In this document: positions 51,965-62,374 of the stretch, one piece after another | How the letters are laid out: each line of letters begins with the position of its first letter | Numbering within the stretch: position 1 is the stretch's first letter | Made by a program: the position numbers and the translations under genes | The notes under the pieces: generated by a model | Database searches by the model: none | What the model saw: only the letters and a program-made list of their open reading frames with translations | Told to the model about the DNA's origin: nothing | Assembly (NCBI GenBank): GCA_026413225.1 | Contig: CM048552.1 | Location: 138,521,053-138,585,052, forward strand | Reading direction: 5' to 3' | DNA from: Otis tarda | Taxonomy: Eukaryota > Chordata > Aves > Otidiformes > Otididae | Length of the DNA: 64,000 nt

Positions 51965-52225
51965 TGCTGAGCATGTCACTATATGGTATGGGACATCTCT
52001 TTGGTCAGTTGGGGTCCGCTGTCCTGGCTGTGCCCCCTCCCAGCCTCTTGCCCACCTCAGCCTACTCTCTGGGGCAGCAGAGTGAAAAAAAGAGAAAGCC
52101 ATGATGCCATTCAAGCACTGTTCAGCCAAAACATGGATGTGTTACAAACACTGTGGATTTTTAACCACAGATCCAAAACAGCACTGCACAGGCTGCTATG
52201 AACACAGTTAAACTCTATCGCAGCC
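51965..52225 (-). mobile_element. Endogenous-retrovirus LTR fragment (U3 part)
   Basis: The minus strand reads through blocks I recognise from a widespread avian ERV LTR: a GATAGAGTT block near the start, CAAGAGGCTGGGAGGGGGCA, CAGCCAGGACAGC and CCATACCATATAGTGACATG. The piece stops before a TATA box. Minus-strand frames inside it can look like a receptor tail exon (see rejected items). No coding internal region is present. Confidence 0.75.
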
Positions 52226-53344
52226 CCACACAAATTGAGTTTGCTACAGCCCTACCCAAGTAGAATTTGCTACTGCTTGTGCTCATGGTGGCTAATTTTA
52301 GGTTCGCTGATTTTTGTAGATTCTGATGTGAAATAGCTTCCGGCAGGCTTCTGCTCCTCTTGTGTTTTAGCAAGGTTTGACTGTTTAGCACATCTCTCTG
52401 GCACAAGTTTACTGTCTTCCTTAATACACAGACCTTGTTTTCTGCTGCCTGAACTGTGTGAATGTTTGTGGTTTTGGTGTATTTAACAACTGGTTGTTAA
52501 AAAAGTACAAACCTTACTTGACCTAGAAGGGCAACTGAATACCGCAAATGTCTTTTTAAGTCTTGTAACTCATGTTACTGGTGCTGAGTCTTACGTAATA
52601 ATACAGTTCTGTGCGGCAGTATCAGAGAGGGAGCTGTTGCCATAATGCCAGGTTCAGTGACACTGAAGTAGTCCCTTTAAGTAGCACAAGCTAAGAAGGA
52701 GAGGACAAGGTGAAGGAAATCCTACCTTTCAGTCAGGACTTGACTATCTGAAAGATCCCTCTTTCTGGACTTAAAATAGCTACTGGTTTAAAACTGTGTT
52801 GATTCCTCAACAGCTAAATTTTCCTCCTCTAAGCCTAAGTTTGGTACCTATTCCCTCTTGGTCCCATTTATCCTGTGTTTGTTAACTTTTAAGGCACTCT
52901 ACAGTAGCCGTTTTGAGGAGAGACATTGTTGGTGAAGCACAGGGAATGTTTTAGGTGTCCTATAAATGTTAATCTTTGAAATACACTTGCAAGTACAGAC
53001 TTTGTAAATATAAGTAGAGCATGTTGTACTGTTGAGGGTTATGCACAAGTGTAGCACCATCCATGCATTCAAAGACTGTGACGCTCATTTGCATCAAGTT
53101 ATGGCATAGCTTAGATTTCTTCAGCTCTCACTCATTTCCTTCCAAATAGTTTCATTAACATAAAGGATATTCCCAAGTAGGATCAAAGTAGAGCTATTCA
53201 TTAATAGCTGGCTGTTTAGATTTTGGTTCCCCAAAAAATAATAAATTAAAATTATTAGGAGGTTTTTCCTGAAGTGGGGAACAGAGACACAGCTAGGATA
53301 GAGGGAAAGATTTTTAAAATACTATGGGAAGCATAAGAACTCAC
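52226..53344. other. Intron or 3' region of the minus-strand receptor
   Basis: No confident exon. A 44-base candidate exon lies at 52726-52769 on the minus strand. Otherwise AT-rich sequence with chance frames. Confidence 0.4.
52726..52769 (-). CDS. Speculative cytoplasmic exon of the V-set receptor
   Basis: On the minus strand TATTTTAAG is followed by an open 44-base segment encoding SRKRDLSDSQVLTE and a donor AAAG/GTAGGA. The basic start would suit a juxtamembrane or tail segment and enters in phase 0, matching the strong donor of the transmembrane exon or the candidate at 53345-53419. The acceptor tract is weak and no downstream exon was found. Confidence 0.15.
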
Positions 53345-53419
53345 CCTTGGCTTAGACAATATTGTATCCAAAAAAATGTTTTCTTGCAAAATATTTTTAG
53401 TTTTAGAGTTGCCAGGGTG
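53345..53419 (-). CDS. Candidate cytoplasmic exon of the V-set receptor
   Basis: 75 bases between AGTAGTGCAG and a strong donor (CCAAGG/GTGAGT), open in phase 0 at both ends, encoding HPGNSKTKNILQENIFLDTI and LSKPR. It lies about 510 bp downstream of the transmembrane exon on the same strand and fits that exon's GTAAGT donor phase. It has no tyrosine motif. Support is only splice sites, phase and position. Confidence 0.3.
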
Positions 53420-53929
53420 CTGCACTACTGGCCAGGTAAATGTCAGGCAGTGACCCGCACCAACTAGTGCGTGGGAGTGGGCATAAAACCCTGGCATGAC
53501 TTGTTGGTTGGCCAGACTATGAGTAAGACATTGATCTATGTCCAGGGGAGCTCACGAAATTAGGAGCTGAAGCCCAGAAGCATGGAGGGAACAGGATGTG
53601 TTTCAAATTGCTAATCATTTAGGCATTTTTTTTTCTCATTCCCTTTTGTTTCCAGGTAAAAGTGACAAGATCAGTAACAAGCTCAGAAAAATAACAGATA
53701 TAATTTCTCTGTGTGTCACAGCTTCCTTTTTTTTATCACGGCCATTCCCTCAAAACTTTCACAGGTAAGGGGTTCTACTTCTGACACTAGGTAACAAAAT
53801 GTAATGAAGAGTGACCTTTTTGTGTTGCCACAAATGCATATTCAGGCCAATCTTCTTATAATTCATTTCCATCAGAAGATGCCACCCATCTTTAGGTTTG
53901 TAGTATTTATTTCTGAAGCTATTACTTAC

Positions 53930-54033
53930 ACCAAAAGCTATGATAACTGTGGTGACAAAGATGGTGTATCCAAGAAGAAGGAACCAACCCAACCAGGTCT
54001 TATCTGATCTTATGCAGTCTTTGCATTTGAAAT
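53930..54033 (-). CDS. V-set receptor stalk and transmembrane exon
   Basis: Minus-strand acceptor TTCTTTTTGTTTCAG, entering in phase 1 exactly as the V exon leaves. It encodes a short stalk with two cysteines (DFKCKDCIRSDKT), then an uncharged membrane span (WLGWFLLLGYTIFVTTVIIA, then FG). The stalk cysteines suggest a disulphide-linked dimer. The lack of a charged residue in the span argues against pairing with ITAM adaptors by the usual rule. The donor is ambiguous: GTGTAAGT holds a weak GTGTAA (exon end 53932, phase 1) and a strong GTAAGT two bases further on (exon end 53930, phase 0). The reading frame of the tail depends on which is used. Confidence 0.75.
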
Positions 54034-55640
54034 CTGAAACAAAAAGAAAGAAAATTAAATATTTGAAAAAGGAAAAAAAAAGTTACTTTTCTGATAACAT
54101 TTCATTTGAAAGATTAGTGAAGATTGACAAGGTAGCATTATTATTTTTTTTTTCATATTTCCTTTCACTACTTTTTCAGGCTAAAAGGTTAAGCGTCTTG
54201 TGAGAGAACTGATATCTTCTTTTTACTTCAGATATGAGATTTTTGAACCTGTTGTAAGCTACTTACACAATGGAAAGTAATTTAAATTATCCATTTACTG
54301 GAAGTGGGGTATCCAAAAACATCTTTGTTGTGTAGCACATGCTTAGGTAATGATGAAAAAGCCAATCTAAATGACAGTTACCTTACTAAGTCTCAGACAA
54401 TTTTTTCTTCTTCTATTTTTTTTTAAATTTAAATCAACCAAAGAAATGCATATAGAATCATAGTTTAGGTTGGAAGGGACCTTTAAAGGTCATCTAGTCC
54501 AACCCCCCTGCAAGGAGCAGGGACATCTCCAACAGATCAGGTTGCTCAGAGCCTTATCCAACATGACCTTGAATGTTTCCAGGGATGGGGCATCCACCAC
54601 CTCTCTGGGCAACCTGTTCCAGTGTTCCACCACCCTCATTGTAAAATATTTTTTCCTTATATCTAGTCTAAATCTGCCATCTTTTAGTTTAAGACCATTA
54701 CCCCTTGTCCTATCACAACAAGCTCTGCTAAAGAGTTTATGGTGTGACAGTCAAAAGAATTTCTAGTGACTTAGAAGAATTGCATTGGTCAGTTATTAAA
54801 TATAATGTGAAATCTAGAATGAGAAAGATGCTTTGTGGCATTAAACATTTGCTAGTCAGATTTGTCTGGAAAATCCACATAGAGAAAACTTGGCTCATCT
54901 GAAACTGTATCTTGGTCACTGATGGACATCCCCAGCAGGATTATGGAAACTGGATTCATAATTAGAGGATAGGGGAAGAGTTATAAGGTGTTGAAAATGA
55001 TTTTATAATCAAACAGAAAGAAAATTCCACTCCCACATATCCCTACTTTCACGTACACTCTTTCTAAAAACACTCACACTGCTGTGTGAATTTACTGTTC
55101 ATTTTTCAGTAACTGGAAGAGAAAGCACAAACTTCACATTTAAAAAGAGACCATTGGCTAATAAAGACTGATGAAAATTATTAAAAAGATAATGAAAGAT
55201 TATCAGGGGTTTAGTTTGAGTTTGTTTGTTTTTTGGTATTTTTTTGTATGGAGTAAAGTAAAGATGCACCAAATGTTTGTGAAGAACATCAAAAATATAT
55301 TTAAAATAACTATTTTTACAATTTTAATTGATGCTATATATATTGTAATACATAAAATATTTAGAATTCAGTAAAATAGAGTCAATGTTCTGCTGCACAG
55401 TGAACTCGTTTAGATCCAAAGAAAAGTCTCTGCCCTCAAGAAGTCTGTCTGTCCAGCTGTATAAATAGTTCAAACAAAAAGCATGCCTTCCCTCGCCTAC
55501 TCACACGACTGTAGACTGTTTTTTCCCACCCTGCTTCCAGCAGAGGTGAGTTGTGGAAGAGAAGGCAATAAGGCTGAAGGAAAATTTACTTCACCTTGCA
55601 CACATCAAGTCCTTTTCAGTCACTCCCAAGCGCTCCTTAC
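54034..55640 (-). other. V-set receptor intron between V and transmembrane exons
   Basis: 1.6 kb, containing a minus-strand CR1 fragment. No further exon was recognised. Confidence 0.65.
54453..54735 (-). mobile_element. CR1 LINE 3' fragment
   Basis: Starts TAGAATCATAGTTTAGG on the plus strand, passes GGGACCTTTAAAGGTCATC and ends near the CCTTGTCCTATCACAACA block. A short reverse-oriented 3' fragment, on the same strand as the receptor gene whose intron it occupies. Confidence 0.92.
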
Positions 55641-55988
55641 CATGCACAGTCAGCTTGGTGCCGTTTCCACGTTTGCCCTGGATTTTCTGCGTTAGCGTCA
55701 CATCACAGAAATAGATGTTACTGGCGTTCTGGTCAACGTTGCTCAGTTTTAAGATTGAGAATCCCCTGAGGGTGTTTTTTATAATGTGTACCTGAGGCCT
55801 GCCCATGTCACGGCTCGACTGGAGGCTCTTCTGGTTGTGGCTCTCAGGGCCTTTCCTCCAGTACACGACTGGCTCCTCATTCTCCTCACTGGGATACTCA
55901 AATACACACAGCATCCACACTGTGGAGTTAAGGAGCACACTCGCATCTTCAGGGTATTGCATTACCGAAAGCTCTGCCCCGCTTCTGG
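55641..55988 (-). CDS. V-set immunoglobulin exon of a cell-surface receptor
   Basis: 348 bases, phase 1 at both ends, the classic arrangement for an Ig exon. Acceptor TTACACCTTACAG, donor GTGCATG/GTAAGG. In the joined protein it carries the B-strand Cys44 (WMLCVF), Trp60 (VVYWRKG) and F-strand Cys111 (SNIYFCDV), 67 residues apart as in V domains. A J-like end (GNGTKLTV) follows, and N-glycosylation sequons sit at residues 37, 104 and 125. By eye the F-G region most resembles NKp30/NCR3 (DASIYVC then GNGTRL), with TMIGD2/CD28H and CD79 also plausible. I do not assign a name. Confidence 0.85.
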
Positions 55989-58900
55989 CTGTAAGGTGTA
56001 AATACAGGACGTTCAATTAAACAGAGATACGGTCTCTTAGGAAAGGTTGTCTTGGACAACCGAATACGTGGGCATAGCCGATATCTGGACATAAAGAAAG
56101 CCACAGCTATAGGAACGTATGGTGAAAGGTGTCCTTGAGTCAGGCAAAGTTTTGCTACAGTCTTCCGAGAAACCAATGGTGCAGTAAACATTCAAAACAG
56201 AGCTAGACAGACAGTCATTAACTTTGCCTAAAGATCATGTAGCAAGTAAATTACATGTAAAGTATAAGAATGAAAGCCCAGAAGGTGACAAAGTAGGAGC
56301 TGCAAATGGAGTAGAAGACTAGATTAAGTTTCATACAGTTGCTATTATTCTTAAACTTTTGGCGTGCCTTCATAACAAAGCTTCGCTCTGGGAAATTGTG
56401 GACAATATTTTCAACTTGCAAAAAGTTAAAAAAAATACATGTGCTTCTACAAACTTAAAATGTTGTTCTGCAAGTGTCTATGCTTCATCTAAATATTACA
56501 TTTCCTGTGTATACAATAGTTTCTGGCTCAAATTTTATTATCTCTGTAAAAGCTTGTCAGATACATTTTTTACACAATTCATAATGACTTGATAGTCATT
56601 GGGCATATTAAATTTTGTATGAAAATAAAGGATGACACTAAAACTTATTTTGGCAACAATTTACTTAAAAAGCTCTGAAAATACCTTTATTCTCATCAAC
56701 GTGTAAAACTGAAATCCTCTTTTCACAATTGCTGTGTATGTGCATTCAGTGTTTTTAATGAACGTGTTTTACCAGGAAACACATATTGCCAGTATCACAG
56801 ATACAATTTACGGTATGAGATAGTTATGCCATTATTAAGGTAATCAAAAGATGTGAAAAATCTATTTCCATGATGTGAATTTGAAGGACATCTGGGGAAA
56901 AATGGCAGTTAAAATTGTTCTAGAGGTCAATATCACACAAAAAGCCAGGATTATATTAAAATAGGAGTACACCAAAGGAAATGAGAGATCATTATTACCT
57001 TTATTAAAAGTAATGTTAATACTCTGTTAATTTTATCCTATTATTTCAATATATCATTATTTAAATATTTGCCTGCCCTTTGTCATGGGCATAAATACTG
57101 CAAAACAAGAAGACAAAATTACAGCTAAACAGAGTAAAAATTGAAAATTAAATAATCACAATGGTAATCAATACTTTAGGAAAAAAAGAAGCTCTTTGCT
57201 CATATTAAATTAAACATAAGGATTATTCAAGTTTACTCAGAGTCACTACTTGGTATATTTTCTATGCAATCTCAAAACAATCTTCAATTTCCATATTTTT
57301 TCAGCTTTGCTAGTTCCTAACATCACACCCCAGAATCTTTCAGTATTTTTTGATTTTTCAAGTAAAGCCTTATATGGATACTAAGTGTACATACACTAAC
57401 TGTATACATTTAATGTAGAAGGATGACAAAACCATAGATGATGCAGATTTTGAGAGAAAATTCTTGCACACATACAGGCAACAATTAGCAAAATGATTTA
57501 GAGCACGCCTGAAGTAAATCTATAATGGTGCTTTGAACAGCTAAAATGGAAAAAAAAAAAAGGCAAAAAATGCACCATGAACAAGACAATACACCTCAAG
57601 AAACAAATCTGATATTAATTGCAAAGGATCCAGAAGGCTAAACTGATAACGTATCTAGGCATACCCTCTTCCAAAGGCAATTGCTAGCCAGTCTAAAAGC
57701 TGACAGGCTGCAATGTCTACATTTCCTCCCTCACCACAGGCATCATGGCATAAGCCAAATCCTGGAGGTCACTGAAGTGCGCTTTACTTAGGGAATCCTC
57801 TACTGGCAAACAGTTTGAAGGAGCTTTTCCAGGCAAAGTAGTGATAAACTCTTACAATTTCTTCTGCATAACAGAACAGTCCCCTACTTGACACCCATTT
57901 TAGGTCATACCTCAGCCTTTTTAGCACCTTAAATGACTAAACTTTATCTGCATTTGAGTTTTGAAATTTTAACTAGTAAACCATGTGAGATTATTCTACT
58001 TTAAACTCAGTTATTTACATCTTAAGTATCCACATTTAGAATCATACAATCATAGAATCGTTAGCATTGGAAGGGACCTTCAAGGGTCATCTAGTCCAGC
58101 CCCCCCTGAAAGGAGCAGGGACATCTCCAGCCAGATCAGGTTGCTCAGAGCTGCATCCAACCTGGCCTTGGAGGTTTTTAGGGATGGGGCATCCACCACC
58201 TCTCTGGGCAACCTGTTTCAGTGTTCTACCACGCTCAGTGTAAAAATTTTTTTCCTAATATCTAATCTAAATCTATCATCTCCCTCTATTTTGAAACTGT
58301 TACCTCTTGTCCTGTCACAACAGGCCCTACTGAAGAGCTTCTCCCTGTCTTTCCTGTAGGCCCTCTTTAGGTGCTGGAAGGTCACCATAAGGTCTCCCTG
58401 GAGCCTTCTCTTCTCCAGGCTGAGCAGCCCCAACTCTCTCAGCCTGTCCTCATAGGAAAGGTACTCCAGCCCCCTGATCATCTTTGTGGCCCTCCTCTGG
58501 ACCCTCTCCAACTAGTCCATGTCCCTCTTATGTTGGGGGCTCCAGAACTGGATGCAGTACTCCAGGTGAGGTCTCACCAGGGCAGAGTAGAGGGAGAGGC
58601 TCACCTCCCTCCACCTGCTGACCATGCTTCTTTTGATGCAGCCCAGGATGTGGTTGGCCTTCTGGGCTGCAAGCACACATTGCCAGTTCATGTTGAGCTT
58701 CTCATTAACCAAGACCCCCCAAGTCCTTCTGCTCAGAACTGCTCTTGATTCTCCGCCCAGCCTGTATTTGTGCCTGGGATTGCCCTGACACACATGCAGG
58801 ACCTTGCACTTGGCCTGGTTGATCTTCATAAGATTTGCATGGGCCCACCTCTCCAGCCTGTCAAGGTCCCTCTGGATGTCATCCCTCCCCTCCAGCGTGT

Positions 58901-60122
58901 AATGCCTACACTTAACCATGCTCTCCCTTTGTAGTCAGTAAATAGAAATAGTAACTTAAAGGCAAGGATTAATTAAATCCCATAATAAAGGTTTAAGAAG
59001 GTAAAATGTTGGGGGTTTTATAACTATAAAAGCACCTATTTCTCACATAGAGTAATGAGCTCAGATAAAGACATTAAAAATTCTGTTAAATGAATCTTTT
59101 ATTTTCCATGTGAGGGCATAAAACTAGATTTCCATCACAAATGTGTATTTATGGAATTGCTTTCAAATGTAAGAGTTTGTCTTTTAAGTTTTACATCTGC
59201 ATTTTTTATGAGTTATAAAAAATTGGAAAGTCATTATTAAGAGCAGATAAAACATGCTTTTAACAATGTAAGAACAAATCAATAAGATGTTTTAAACCAG
59301 CTAGTTACTCCTATTTTTATATAGTCATTCTTTTTAGACTTTTTCTTATTTGAATGTATATATTAAGGAATATATGTTCAGAAATTACTGGGCTGTATTT
59401 GAAAGAGATTCCTGAAAACTAACATGAAACACGTTTTAAAATGGATATAATCCAGAAGAGTTTCTGGGACGCGCCTTTCATTTGGGTGAAAAATAAGTAT
59501 CTTCAAAAATCAGTACATCATATTGATAGTGATATTTCACTACCCACAGATAATCAGTCTCACCTCAGTCAATGAAGGAGAGGTAGCTAACTTTTTGAAG
59601 AGAAACAGATGGCTCATATCTGCATTCTCTTTTAATATTTTCATCAGGCTATACAATTTTTTTTAAAAAGTTCTAAATAACTTTTATGTTTTTTCTTTTA
59701 CATTTGTTGGTGTAAGTGAATACATATGCTTTTAAAAGTACTCCAAGACTCAGTTTTATAAAAATCCTGAAATAAACTTAATATGTTGTCCAGTTGACCA
59801 GTATATAAAATATCAATATAGATTCCTAACATGCAAAAAATGAACCCATATTTTTCTCCTTTTTCAGTCGGATGTAAATTTAATTTTGTGCCAGTCAGGT
59901 GTAATTTCAGTTTCTATGTACTTTTTTTAAGCATTTTATACTTTTTTTTCCTCATTTTTGCTTTCATCCATAAAACAGCAGCTTGAAGCCTTTGATAAGT
60001 TAAACTGTGCAACTGACACTTTCAGCCTTGATTAAAAATTAGCACTACCTTCCTTGATCAGTTAAGGTTTGGAGAATTTTGAGGTAAAATAAAATACAAA
60101 GACAACACCCCCTGCCACTTAC
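55989..60122 (-). other. V-set receptor first intron
   Basis: 4.1 kb, AT-rich, with a CR1 copy at 58037-58900. No additional exon with matching phase was recognised. Confidence 0.65.
58037..58900 (-). mobile_element. CR1 LINE 3' portion
   Basis: A minus-strand CR1. The tail on the plus strand is TAGAATCATACAATCATAGA. The minus-strand translation includes [20 protein letters not shown], then [33 protein letters not shown] and [16 protein letters not shown], that is ORF2 downstream of the RT motifs. Stops and frameshifts interrupt it. It is in the sense orientation of the host receptor gene. Confidence 0.93.
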
Positions 60123-60171
60123 CTGCAAAGTGAGCAAAGTAAGGCATCATAGTTAATGTACCAAGCCACAT
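60123..60171 (-). CDS. V-set receptor start and signal-peptide exon
   Basis: The minus-strand ATG at 60171-60169 has A at -3 (AACGATGT). It opens a frame MWLGTLTMMPYFAHFA ending in phase 1 at a consensus donor (TTTGCAG/GTAAGTG). The leftover G joins CC of the V exon to give Ala, then RSGAELSV, so a signal peptidase site around Ala17 is plausible. It is too short to appear as an open frame by itself. The exact phase match with the V exon and the strong donor support it. The hydrophobic core is modest, so an alternative leader exon is possible. Confidence 0.65.
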
Positions 60172-60350
60172 CGTTTTCTTGGAATTGTTAATGCAGAGGT
60201 TTTAAAACATCAGCTAAGACTAGTGATACGACAGCTTTCAGCAAGTAGTTGAAAAGTAAATTCAAGCTCTCCTAAAAACCTGTTTTTAACTTTCTTCCTA
60301 ATGGGCGTTTCCTGTGGTTTCTCTCTGTAACTATTTCCTCTTCTACCTTG
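60172..60350 (-). promoter_or_regulatory. V-set receptor 5' region with RUNX- and Ets-like sites
   Basis: Directly upstream of the ATG on the minus strand. It contains AAACCACA (RUNX core, plus-strand TGTGGTTT at 60313-60320) followed by GGAAAC, and GAAGAGGAAA (Ets/PU.1-like, 60334-60343). Such sites are common in blood-cell promoters, but short matches occur by chance. The segment ends at the LTR edge near 60350. Confidence 0.35.
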
Positions 60351-60959
60351 TCACAGTTTAGCCCCACTCAGGACCAGACTACGCAGTCTCTCTCTCACCC
60401 CCGCACCCTGCGAAGGAATAGGGAGAGATAGTATAAGAAAAAGACTCGAGATTTGAGATAAGGACAAGGAGAGATCATTGAAGTTACCATTATGGGCAAA
60501 ACAGACTCGACCTGGGGAAAACTATTTGTTTATTATTTAAAAAAAAAGCAGGATAATGAGACAGAGAACAATATAACCTCCCCCCTCCCTCTACCCTGGC
60601 TTAACATTATCTCTACCTTCTTCCCCAGACAAGTGGCACAGAGGGGAAGAGAGAATGGGGGTTACAGTCAGTTCATCACATGTCTTTTTTTCCATCGCTC
60701 CTTCCTCCTCGAGGGAAGAACTCCTCGCATTCCTCACATGCTCCAGCGTGGGGTCCCTCCCACAGGCTGCAGTCCTTTGTGAAACTGCTCCAGTGTGGGT
60801 CATTTCTTCCTTGGGGTGGAGTCCTTCTGAAATGGCTGCCCCAGCACGGGTTCCTCCATGGGCTGCAGGTGGATCTCTGCTCCTCTGTGGACCTCTATGG
60901 GCTGCAGGGGGACAATCTGCTTCACCATGGTCTGCACCACAGGCTGCAGGAGCAGCATT
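60351..60959 (-). mobile_element. ERV LTR, 3' part, split by CR1
   Basis: Minus-strand sense LTR. Reading from high to low coordinates it has repeated CTGCAGCCCATGGAGG-type units, a TGATGAACTGACTGTAACCC block and the poly(A) signal AATAAA (plus 60529-60534). Next comes the conserved CCAGGTCGAGTCTGTTTTGC block, and it ends GGGGCTAAACTGTGACA at about 60351. I recognise the order from a common avian ERV LTR. No viral coding genes are present, so it is a solo LTR. It ends about 180 bp upstream of the receptor ATG, on the same strand. Confidence 0.8.
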
Positions 60960-62147
60960 TCCCTCATCTGCTGGATGAGGGAAAGGCTGTTGATGTGGTC
61001 TACCTAGACTTCAGCAAAGCCTTTGACACTGTCTCCCACGGTATTCTCCTGCAGAAGCTGGCAGCCCATGGCTTGGATGGGTACACTCTTGGCTGGGTAA
61101 GGAGCTGGCTGGAGGGCCGGGCTCAGAGAGTGGTGGTGAATGGAGTTAAATCCAGCTGGCTACCAGTCACAAGTGGTGTTCCCCAGGGGTCGGTGCTGGG
61201 GCCTGTCCTCTTCAATATCTTTGTTGATGATCTGGATGAGGGCATTGAGTGCACCCTCAGTAAGTTCGCAGATGACACCAAATTGGCTGGGAGTGTGGAT
61301 CTGCCTGGGGGTAGCGAGGCCCTACAGAGAGATCTGGACAGGCTGGAGAGCTGGGCTGAAGCCAATGGGATGAGGTTCAACAAGACCAAATGCCGAGTCC
61401 TGCACTTTGGCCACAACAACCCCAGGCAGCGCTATAGGCTTGGGGCGGAGTGGCTGGAGGACTGTGTGGAGGAAACGGACCTGGGGGTACTGATTGATGC
61501 TCGGCTGAGCATGAGCCGACAGTGTGCCCGGGTGGCCAAGAAGGCCAACGGCATCCTGGCTTGCATCAAAAACAGTGTTACTAGCAGGAACAGGAAGGTA
61601 ATTGTCCCCCTGTACTCGGCACTGGTGAGGCCGCACCTCGAGTACTGTGTTCAGTTTTGGGCCCCTCACTGCAAGAAAGACATTGAGGCCCTGGAACGCA
61701 TTCAGAGGAGGGCTACGAAGCTGGTGAGGGGTCTGGAGCACAGGCCTTATGAGGAGCGGCTGAGGGAGCTGGGATTGTTCAGTCTGGAGAAGAGGAGGCT
61801 CAGGGGAGACCTTATAGCTCTCTATAACTTCCTGAAGGGAGGTTGTAGTGAGCTAGGGGTCGGCCTTTTCTCTCGTGTAGACAGTGATAGAACTAGAGGC
61901 AATGGTTTCAAGCTGCACCAGGGGAGATTCAGGCTGGACATTAGGAAATATTACTTCTCGGAAAGGGCAGTCAGGCACTGGAATGCACTGCCCAGGGAGG
62001 TGGTGGAGTCACGGACCATGGGGGTGTTCAAGAAACGTTTGGATGTTGTGTTGAGGGATATGATTTAGCTGAGAAGTATTGGTGATGGTTGGACTGGATG
62101 ATCTTTTAGGTCTTTTCCAATCTTGATAATTCTGTGATTCTGTGATT
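60960..62147 (+). mobile_element. CR1 LINE with intact partial ORF2, nested in an LTR
   Basis: A 5'-truncated CR1 of about 1.19 kb inserted in the LTR. It is open from the junction to the normal stop (62066-62068). RT motifs in order: A ([13 protein letters not shown]), B ([20 protein letters not shown]) and C (KFADDTKL, with the DD pair), then the full C-terminal region ending [14 protein letters not shown]. The tail is TTCTGTGATTCTGTGATT. The open frame continues upstream through LTR sequence to an ATG at 60680 (462 codons; about the first 93 come from the LTR). It lacks the endonuclease domain, so it is not autonomous. The youngest-looking CR1 here. Confidence 0.93.
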
Positions 62148-62374
62148 ACTCCTCCCCGTCCTTCTTCACTGACCTTGGTGTCTGCAGCTGTTCCTCTCAC
62201 AACAAATTCCTCACAACAGGCAGGCAGACGCCTCTCAGGTTCTCTTCACATCTCTCCACTTCTTGCAGCCAGGCTGGGCTGAGTCAGGCCCAGTCGGCCA
62301 CCCGGCCAGAGGCCAAAGCGTGAGGGCTAGAAGGCCCACAAGGCTTGTGCCTCGCCCTCTCCACCCCCGCTTCA
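62148..62374 (-). mobile_element. ERV LTR, 5' part, beyond the CR1 insertion
   Basis: The LTR resumes exactly at ACTCCTCCCC, then CACTGACCTTGGTGTCTGCAG, and runs parallel to 15098-15330 up to CACCCCCGCT. Beyond this point it no longer matches the other copy, so this LTR is truncated at its 5' (U3) end. Confidence 0.78.

Noticed and set aside
51953..52068. A minus-strand 'exon' with excellent acceptor (CTGCTGCCCCAG) and donor (ACTCAG/GTAAGG) encoding an ITIM-like VPYHIV, phase-compatible with the receptor's membrane exon
   Set aside because: Most of this segment lies within a recognised avian ERV LTR (the GGGAGGGGGCACAGCCAGGA and CCATACCATATAGTGACATG blocks). The tyrosine motif falls on the conserved CATACCAT block of the LTR, so the resemblance is most likely coincidental. 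An exonised LTR cannot be excluded without transcripts.
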